A stretch of DNA of 7,570 nt. Origin: SZUA-430 sp964638635 (GTDB taxonomy: Bacteria > Pseudomonadota > Alphaproteobacteria > Micropepsales > Micropepsaceae). Every line of letters begins with the position of its first letter. The first letter of the stretch is position 1. The notes under the pieces were generated by a model, which was not told the origin of the DNA, did not search any database, and saw nothing but the letters and a program-made list of their open reading frames with translations. A program made the position numbers and the translations under genes. The DNA lies in the NCBI GenBank assembly GCA_964638635.1, contig CAZXAQ010000138.1, positions 1 to 7,570 on the forward strand, in the 5' to 3' direction. This document shows positions 1-4,586 of this stretch, piece after piece.

Positions 1-2
1 AC

Positions 3-617
3 ATGGGTTTCTACGAACGGCGTATTTTGCCTTGGCTTCTCGACACGGCGATGAGCGCGAAGCCGATCACCTATCAGCGTAAGAAGGTTGTGCCGCTGGC
101 CGAGGGCCGCGTGCTCGAGATCGGAATCGGCGCGGGGCAGAACCTGCAATTCTATAACCCCGCGAAAGTCAGCCATGTGTGGGGGCTGGAACCCTCGCCG
201 GAGATGCGGGCGCGGGCGTTGAAGCGGGCGAAGGACATCTCGTTCAATCTGGAGTTTCTCGACCTGAAGGCGGAGGAGATTCCGCTTGCCGACAAGTCGG
301 CCGACACAGTGCTCGTGACCTATACGCTGTGCACGATCCCCGAGGTCGTGCGGGCGCTCAAAGGGATGCGGCGGGTGCTGAAGCCGGGCGGGCGACTGAT
401 CTTCTGCGAGCATGGCAAAGCCCCCGATCTGAACGTCCAGAAGTGGCAAGAGCGGATCACGCCGCTGTGGAAGGTGATCGGCGGCGGTTGTCACGTCGGC
501 CGGCCCATCCCCGATCTCATCCGCGAGGGCGGCTTTGAGATTGAGAAGATGGAGACGATGTACCTGCCTGCGACGCCGCGATTTGCCGGTTTCAACTACT
601 GGGGCAGCGCGAAGTAA
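3..617 (+). CDS. Class I SAM-dependent methyltransferase, METTL7/UbiE-like
   Basis: A 204-residue soluble methyltransferase predicted to transfer a methyl group from S-adenosylmethionine to a small molecule in the cytoplasm. Seen: the SAM-binding motif I, VLEIGIGAGQN (residues 37-47), the acidic loop GLEPSPEM (61-68) that should contact the SAM ribose, the motif IV region ADTVLVTYTLCTIP (100-113), and LKPGGRLIFCEHG (126-138). The C-terminal stretch with W148, the GGGCHVGR segment (160-167) and the closing GFNYWGSAK resembles the METTL7 (TMT1A/B) thiol methyltransferases and their bacterial relatives; this is recalled family knowledge, not a search result. The ATG lies two bases from the window edge, so no ribosome binding site can be seen, but the MGFYERRILP opening is typical of complete members and the length is normal. 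The natural substrate is unknown; a thiol or lipid-like acceptor is only an inference from family resemblance. Confidence 0.86.
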   Translation: MGFYERRILPWLLDTAMSAKPITYQRKKVVPLAEGRVLEIGIGAGQNLQFYNPAKVSHVWGLEPSPEMRARALKRAKDISFNLEFLDLKAEEIPLADKSADTVLVTYTLCTIPEVVRALKGMRRVLKPGGRLIFCEHGKAPDLNVQKWQERITPLWKVIGGGCHVGRPIPDLIREGGFEIEKMETMYLPATPRFAGFNYWGSAK

Positions 618-660
618 CGCCCCGTTAAGGCTGAACGTTACCCCAGCGTTTACGCACACC

Positions 661-682
661 ATGCGAGGCTTGGCCTTCGCAT
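661..682. repeat. Inverted repeat / potential hairpin before the YiiX-like gene
   Basis: ATGCGA at 661-666 pairs with TCGCAT at 677-682. The stem can be extended by GGC (667-669) pairing with GCC (673-675), leaving a TTG loop and a single bulged T at 676. It sits in the 80-bp gap between the methyltransferase and the YiiX-like gene, ending 4 bases before the GGGTGA ribosome-binding-like sequence. No T-run follows, so a canonical intrinsic terminator is unlikely. An operator, or a leader hairpin affecting translation, is possible but unproven. Confidence 0.4.
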
Positions 683-697
683 ATCTGGGTGAACGTC

Positions 698-1426
698 ATG
701 AAGTCGTCGGTGTTGGTCGTTCTGGGCGCATGCCTTTTTGGCGTGCTCTTGTGCGCATATTTGATCGCATACGCGACGACGGTGCGCGATCCGGTCGAAT
801 GGAAAAGCGGCGATCTGATCGTTCTGAACGCGTCCGAGGACAACACCTTGCCCTTGTTCGCGGCGGACGGCAGCGGCTACACGCAGATCGGCATCGTGGC
901 GGCCGGCGAAGACGGGGCCACCGTCATTGCAACGACGGACAAGGTCTCCGAGATTCCCGTGCGGGAGTTCTTGGCGCAAGCTCAAGATACGGCGCTGGCG
1001 GTCTTTCGCATCGAGCGGCTGACCGACGAGCAACGAGCTGCGGTGGTGACGGCAGCGCGCCGTCAACTTGGGAAGTCAAACGACTACTTCTTTGGGCGCG
1101 GCTGGGACCGGCTCTATTCGAGCGAGTTCGTGCGCCTGGCCTACAGCGATATCGGGTTCAATCTCGGGCGCTTGACGAGGATCGGCAAACTAAGAGCCGA
1201 TCTCGGCCTGGTGCAGTCACAGTTTTCGCGCAATTGGACGACAAACGACGAATGCCGCCGGCGTAACCTCGATTTGGAGGGCTGCTGGAGCGTCATGATC
1301 AAGCAGGAAGTTGTGACGCCCGCGAGCATCGTCGCGGACGCCAATATGAAGAAGGTCTACGAGGTCAAGGCGGAAAAGCCTGAGACGCTTGCGACTTACA
1401 TGACGGATACCGGGCAGAAGCAGTAG
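698..1426 (+). CDS. YiiX/NlpC-P60-like membrane-anchored protein, probable pseudoenzyme
   Basis: A 242-residue protein with one N-terminal hydrophobic segment (about residues 4-26) that should act as a signal anchor, leaving the rest outside the cytoplasm. The body follows the permuted NlpC/P60 (YiiX/YebB-like) fold: WKSGDLIVL (35-43), GYTQIGIV (60-67), LGKSNDYFF (124-132), DRLYSSEFVRLAY (137-149) and VVTPASIV (205-212). Compared with E. coli YiiX as I remember it, the catalytic Cys of YCSE is Ser141, the His of YSH is Gln63 and the Glu of VFEA is Ala78, so hydrolase activity is doubtful. Two cysteines, C186 and C196, could form a disulfide. I chose the ATG at 698 because GGGTGA lies 5 bases upstream; a GTG at 689 overlapping that site is the alternative and adds three residues. 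It converges on the next gene with a 3-bp gap. Confidence 0.8.
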   Translation: MKSSVLVVLGACLFGVLLCAYLIAYATTVRDPVEWKSGDLIVLNASEDNTLPLFAADGSGYTQIGIVAAGEDGATVIATTDKVSEIPVREFLAQAQDTALAVFRIERLTDEQRAAVVTAARRQLGKSNDYFFGRGWDRLYSSEFVRLAYSDIGFNLGRLTRIGKLRADLGLVQSQFSRNWTTNDECRRRNLDLEGCWSVMIKQEVVTPASIVADANMKKVYEVKAEKPETLATYMTDTGQKQ

Positions 1427-1429
1427 GCC

Positions 1430-2191
1430 TCAGGGTCTGCGCGCCGTGTAGAGCGAAATCGCGCCAGTCGGCGTTTGAATGACCGCCGTTTCTTTGACCT
1501 CGACGAAGCCCGCCTCCGTCATGAGTTGGGGCAGAATTCCCTCCGCATTCGGCTGCGTGTTGCGGTAACCGTCGAGCGCCTGGACCTGCCGAAAGGCGAA
1601 CTTCATCAGCGGCGAGCGTTGCTCGCCGTAGTCGGCGATGTGCAACTCCCCGCCCGACCGCAAGGCCGCGAACGCGCTCAAGATCGCCGAGCGTTTGCCG
1701 GCCAACGGCACTTGGTGCAGCACCAGGCTTGAGACGATTTTGTTCGGTCGGACGCGCGCCGCTGCGGTTTCCTGCGCATAGCCTTTGGCGAAATGGACGA
1801 GAACGTCCGCGTCACGCGCCTTGAGTTCGGCGCGCGAGAGAACTTCCGGGTCGGGATCGATGCCGTGGATCGACGCGCCCGGGCAGGCCTTGGCCAACAG
1901 GACGGCGAGCGTGCCGGTGCCGCAGCCGACGTCGAGAATAACGTCGCGCGGCGTCGGGTCGATTTGCTTGATGAAGGCGCGGCGCCACGTGCGCTCGCAG
2001 GTCATGAGCGCGACGGTGGCGTCGTAGAATGGCGTCAGGCGGCGATCGCCCAAGGCCGGAACATAAGCACGATCTAACATGGCCGGTTCTCCCCAGCCGA
2101 GACGGACGTCCCGGATGTAGTGATGAACGAGGTCTGATTCAACGTCTTGGGATAGATGACGCACGTGAGCGCGTCGCGTGACAGTGGTCAT
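1430..2191 (-). CDS. Class I SAM-dependent methyltransferase (operon gene 3)
   Basis: A predicted cytoplasmic methyltransferase of 253 residues from the upstream start. Seen: motif I VILDVGCGTGTLAVLLA (84-100), the acidic ribose-contact loop IHGIDPDPEVL (108-118), SSLVLHQVPLAGK (154-166), which takes the place of motif IV, and LRSGGELHIADYG (177-189). The family resemblance is to UbiE/YcgJ-like enzymes opening with RAYVPALG...LTPFYD (41-57). The start is ambiguous. ATG 2191 overlaps the stop of the O-methyltransferase gene as ATGA, which suggests translational coupling. An internal ATG at 2080 (Met38) has a much better Shine-Dalgarno and sits where I recall homologues beginning, giving 216 residues. 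It is the last gene of the ferredoxin operon. The substrate cannot be told from the sequence; a small molecule shared with the upstream O-methyltransferase is an inference. Confidence 0.85.
   Translation of the reverse strand: MTTVTRRAHVRHLSQDVESDLVHHYIRDVRLGWGEPAMLDRAYVPALGDRRLTPFYDATVALMTCERTWRRAFIKQIDPTPRDVILDVGCGTGTLAVLLAKACPGASIHGIDPDPEVLSRAELKARDADVLVHFAKGYAQETAAARVRPNKIVSSLVLHQVPLAGKRSAILSAFAALRSGGELHIADYGEQRSPLMKFAFRQVQALDGYRNTQPNAEGILPQLMTEAGFVEVKETAVIQTPTGAISLYTARRP
2087..2094 (-). promoter_or_regulatory. Internal ribosome binding site for a shorter methyltransferase start
   Basis: On the minus strand GGGGAGAA lies so that GGGGAG ends 8 bases before the ATG at 2080-2078. This is a stronger site than anything in front of the coupled ATG at 2191. 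It favours, or adds, a 216-residue product beginning MLDRAYVPALG. Confidence 0.5.
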
Positions 2192-2874
2192 AACCTGACC
2201 GAGTATTCCATCCCATGACCGAGCGGTAACGTAACGGAAGCGAATCCGTTGCTGCGGTCCTGCATATGACTAACGTAAGGACGCAACGTTTTTTTGAAAG
2301 TGAAAATATTGTCAGCCAACACAACCGCACCGCTGCGCATTTTCGGTGCAAGCATCTCGATCATCGAAACGTATATGTCTTTCCAGCCGTCGAGCAGCAC
2401 GAAATCGACAGGTGCGTCGATGTTGGCCAACGTTTTCATGGCGTCGCCTTCAAGAATATCGACGAATTGTTGCAAGCCAGCGTCCGCGACGTTTGCGCGC
2501 GCCGCTTTGACTTTTGTCGGTTCGAGTTCGGTGCCGATGACGCGACCATTGTTCGCACGCGCCGCAGCCGCCAGATAAATCGTGGAAATGCCGAACGAGG
2601 TGCCGAATTCGACGATCGTCTTTGCGCGAATCGCGCGCGCGGTGACGTAGAGCATGCGGCCCTGATCGGGATCGACGGGGATGTACGCGTTTTTCAAGTA
2701 CGGTTCGGCCGCTTTGAAGATGCTCTTGCCGGTGAGGATCGCGCCGAGCGCCGCGGGGCTTGCACGCAGGAAGATCCAGATGTCGCGCTTCGCGCGGGTG
2801 TGAAGCCTCTTCAGCGTGGCCGAAATTTTCGGATCGTCGAGGCCGAGATCGGCGTTGGTGACGTTGATGTTCAT
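2188..2874 (-). CDS. COMT-like metal-dependent O-methyltransferase (operon gene 2)
   Basis: A 228-residue class I methyltransferase of the COG4122/catechol O-methyltransferase-like group. Seen: motif I VEFGTSFGISTIYLA (88-102), GTELEPTKVKAARAN (114-128) after strand 2, EGDAMKTL (142-149), DFVLLDGWKDIY (157-168) and AVVLADNIF (183-191). By analogy with COMT, D162 of LDGWKD and D188-N189 of ADN would be the Mg2+ ligands and K165 the catalytic lysine; this mapping is by eye. Such enzymes methylate hydroxyls of catechol-like or phenolic substrates. The open frame continues far upstream, but the real start is the ATG at 2874: it overlaps the ferredoxin stop as ATGA and has GGAG 8 bases upstream inside the ferredoxin 3' end. 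The next methyltransferase also overlaps it by ATGA. The substrate is unknown. Confidence 0.88.
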   Translation of the reverse strand: MNINVTNADLGLDDPKISATLKRLHTRAKRDIWIFLRASPAALGAILTGKSIFKAAEPYLKNAYIPVDPDQGRMLYVTARAIRAKTIVEFGTSFGISTIYLAAAARANNGRVIGTELEPTKVKAARANVADAGLQQFVDILEGDAMKTLANIDAPVDFVLLDGWKDIYVSMIEMLAPKMRSGAVVLADNIFTFKKTLRPYVSHMQDRSNGFASVTLPLGHGMEYSVRL

Positions 2875-3173
2875 GCGCGTTGCTCCAAACGGGTGAGGCG
2901 GATCGCTTTTTCGGGGCACGCCGCAACGCAGAGGCCGCAAGCGTGGCAGACGTCGGGGGTTGTCACAAATCCTTGTTTTCCGCCATGTACGAGGACTTTG
3001 AGCCAAGGAACGAGGGGCAGGGCCCTCAGCTCGGCCGTGGTGAGTTTGCGGATTTCGAAGACGTTGTAGGGGCACACGTCCGCGCAGTCGCCGGCCCCTT
3101 CGCACTTCAAAGTGTCGATCACGGGGGCCACGATCTTCGGCGGTTGTTTGCAATCCGTCGCGGCTGTGGTCAT
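2871..3173 (-). CDS. Two-cluster ferredoxin, predicted [3Fe-4S][4Fe-4S] (operon gene 1)
   Basis: A 100-residue cytoplasmic electron carrier. The second motif, CHACGLCVAACP (C76, C79, C82, C86), is a complete CX2CX2CX3CP. The first, CEGAGDCADVCP (C24, C30, C34), has Ala27 where the second ligand would be, giving CX5CX3CP. By the known ferredoxin pairing rule, C24, C30 and C86 would hold a [3Fe-4S] cluster, and C76, C79, C82 and C34 a [4Fe-4S] cluster. The 41 residues between the motifs (35-75, with PWLKVLVHGGKQ at 56-67) are longer than in clostridial-type ferredoxins. C8 is an extra cysteine. The start ATG at 3173 has AAGGA 7 bases upstream. It is the first gene of the operon, directly behind the TATAAT promoter, and its stop overlaps the O-methyltransferase start. 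The redox partner is unknown; none is encoded in the window. Confidence 0.88.
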   Translation of the reverse strand: MTTAATDCKQPPKIVAPVIDTLKCEGAGDCADVCPYNVFEIRKLTTAELRALPLVPWLKVLVHGGKQGFVTTPDVCHACGLCVAACPEKAIRLTRLEQRA

Positions 3174-3195
3174 CGACTTGTCCTTCGGATGAAGT

Positions 3196-3230
3196 TGAGT
3201 TATTGCTCATATTATATGAGCGTTTGCTCA
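3196..3230. promoter_or_regulatory. Symmetric tandem operator, probable TetR binding site
   Basis: This 35-bp element has two near-identical 14-mers, TGAGTTATTGCTCA (3196-3209) and TGAGCGTTTGCTCA (3217-3230), which match at 11 of 14 positions and are offset by exactly 21 bp, two helical turns. Each is itself an inverted repeat. Their inner halves form a perfect palindrome, GCTCATAT-T-ATATGAGC (3205-3221). The four TGAG/CTCA half-sites are spaced 10, 11 and 10 bp apart around a centre at 3213. The location between the divergent TetR gene and the ferredoxin operon, and the overlap with the -10 box, make it the expected operator. Binding itself is inferred. Confidence 0.8.
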
Positions 3231-3239
3231 GATTGACTA
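3211..3239 (-). promoter_or_regulatory. Sigma-70-type promoter of the ferredoxin operon
   Basis: On the minus strand a perfect TATAAT (3216-3211) lies 17 bp downstream of TAGTCA (3239-3234), which matches TTGACA at 4 of 6 positions. Transcription would start near 3204, leaving a leader of about 30 bases with AAGGA before the ferredoxin ATG. The -10 box is in the centre of the symmetric operator and the spacer is covered by its right half, so a bound repressor would block polymerase. Confidence 0.7.
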
Positions 3240-3258
3240 CTCGCATGAGGACCGAGCC

Positions 3259-3924
3259 ATGGCAAAACGCGGCAAGAAGACGGCGAACCCGCGGAAAACG
3301 CCGGAACAAGACCGGTCGCGCGCGACCGTGGAAGCGATCGTCGATGCGGCTGCTCGCATTCTGGTCAAGCACGGCTACGACGCGTTCACGACGAACCGGG
3401 TGGCGGAACGAGCGGGGGTGAGCATCGGGTCGCTCTATCAGTATTTTCCGAACAAGGACGCGTTGCTGTCCGAATTGATGCGCCGGCACGTCGCCGACAT
3501 CGAACGCGGCGTGGAGGAGATGGCTGCGCATGCGATGACCGCGCCCTTGGCGGAGGTTATCCGCGCGGGCATTCAGCAGAACGTGCAATCGCATTTGATC
3601 GATCCCGAGTTGCATCGCGTGCTCTCCGAGGAAGTGCCGCGGTTGGGTTCGCTCGACTGGAAGGTCGCGTTCACCGAGCGGATGGAAGCCCGCGTGCGGT
3701 CGATGCTGGAGACGCGGAAAACTGAGATCGTCGTCGGCGACATAGACTTGGCCGTTTATGTCGTGACGCGCACTGTCGAGGCGGTCGTGCACAACGCGGT
3801 GGGACGGCAGCCGCAGGCGTTGACCTCCGGCGCGTTGGCCGAGGAGCTGACGCGGATGCTGATCGGCTACCTGACCGGCAAGGTGCCGGCGGCGCGGCGT
3901 GCCATGCGTGCGGCGGCCGAGTGA
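3259..3924 (+). CDS. TetR/AcrR-family transcriptional repressor
   Basis: A 221-residue DNA-binding regulator. The N-terminal TetR domain is clear: ATVEAIVDAAARILVKHGYDAFTTNRVAERAGVSIGSLYQYFPNKDALL spans residues 22-70, with the helix-turn-helix at about 44-63 and the typical YQYFPNK hinge. The basic N-terminal arm (MAKRGKKTANPRK) may add DNA contacts. The C-terminal region, from about residue 75, should form the helical ligand-binding and dimerisation domain, and ends AEELTRMLIGYLTGK in AcrR-like fashion. The start has GAGGA 7 bases upstream. It is divergent from the ferredoxin operon across 85 bp that contain the symmetric operator, so repression of that operon, and probably of its own gene, is inferred. 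The plus strand has TATTAT at 3210-3215 but no convincing -35. The inducing ligand is unknown; it may be the substrate or product of the methyltransferases. Confidence 0.92.
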   Translation: MAKRGKKTANPRKTPEQDRSRATVEAIVDAAARILVKHGYDAFTTNRVAERAGVSIGSLYQYFPNKDALLSELMRRHVADIERGVEEMAAHAMTAPLAEVIRAGIQQNVQSHLIDPELHRVLSEEVPRLGSLDWKVAFTERMEARVRSMLETRKTEIVVGDIDLAVYVVTRTVEAVVHNAVGRQPQALTSGALAEELTRMLIGYLTGKVPAARRAMRAAAE

Positions 3925-4059
3925 CAATAGCGGCGACGGCGTGACCCCGCGGGCACATGCTGCACCGGCGTTTTGGCGCGGGCGCGCTTATCGGACTTCT
4001 TGACTTGGCGTAAGGCGGCGCGGACGATGGCGCGCACTGAACGCACTTCGGGGTTAACC

Positions 4060-4392
4060 ATGGGCTTGAGTCATTTTCTTTGGCAGACGTGGCGCAGCAT
4101 CGTCTCGTTCTTCATGTCGTTCTTCGTGCTGGGGCTCATGGTCTGGTTCACGCCGGATTGGGTGCAGGGGTTCATTGAGGCGGCGGGCAGTCTCAAATAC
4201 TTCATTATGGGCGCGGCGGACCAAACACTCGGCTACGGGCAGCCGTCGGCGCTGTTCGCAATCCTGGTCGGCGACACGGCGATCGCGCTCGCGCTGATGA
4301 CGCTGTTTACGCGCGTCGTGGTGCTCACGCTGATCCTGTGGCTCGGCGGGCTGATCTATCGCAGCTTGTTCGGCGGCAAGTCGGCCGGCTAG
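4060..4392 (+). CDS. Small hypothetical membrane protein
   Basis: I do not recognise the family. From ATG 4060 it is 110 residues long with three likely membrane helices: about 13-30 (SIVSFFMSFFVLGLMVWF), 64-83 (ALFAILVGDTAIALALMTLF, with a buried Asp72) and 86-104 (VVVLTLILWLGGLIYRSLF). R85 sits between the last two, and an amphipathic loop runs from 31 to 63. The frame opens earlier: ATG 4027 would add 11 residues and TTG 3973 would add 29, both rich in Arg and unlike a membrane protein start. I prefer 4060 because GGGG lies 7 bases upstream and the product then begins directly at the first helix. It stands alone between tetR and the DUF3604 gene, in the same direction as both, with a 135-bp gap on the left and 194 bp on the right. 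The hydrophobic pattern supports a real gene, but its function is unknown. Confidence 0.65.
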   Translation: MGLSHFLWQTWRSIVSFFMSFFVLGLMVWFTPDWVQGFIEAAGSLKYFIMGAADQTLGYGQPSALFAILVGDTAIALALMTLFTRVVVLTLILWLGGLIYRSLFGGKSAG

Positions 4393-4586
4393 CCGTCAGA
4401 GAACGCGAAGGCGGCAGACTGCCGCGAACGCACGCAACGTCTGAATAGCGCGATACCGTATGCGGGTGTCGATTCTTCCGGGCGCTCGCAGGCGTCTTCT
4501 GCGATTCCCCATGTCTTGGCGCCTGGCGTCCCTTGTGCGGCGGATGCGGGTCGGCTCATATTTCGGAGACATTCGGGAACGCGACT

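Noticed and set aside
535..1266. 243-residue plus-strand open frame overlapping the first two genes
   Set aside because: Low-complexity Arg/Gly-rich translation spanning the end of one recognised gene and the start of another; it is a shadow frame.
2875..3927. Upstream extension of the O-methyltransferase frame to a 579-residue protein
   Set aside because: It runs antisense to tetR and through the ferredoxin in another frame, is Arg/His-rich with no domain, and the ATGA overlap plus GGAG site at 2874 explain the true start.
4000..4028. TTGACT with GACGAT 17 bp downstream as promoter of the small membrane protein
   Set aside because: The -10 candidate matches TATAAT at only 3 of 6 positions; it is too weak to list as a feature.
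4411..4425. GCGGCAG-A-CTGCCGC inverted repeat after the small membrane protein gene as a terminator
   Set aside because: The stem is short with a tiny loop and is followed by GAACGCACG instead of a T-run, so an intrinsic terminator cannot be supported.
4533..4586. TTG start adding 18 residues to the DUF3604 protein
   Set aside because: The extension would precede a good signal anchor with a Cys/His-containing tail, and ATG 4587 begins right at the basic n-region of the anchor.
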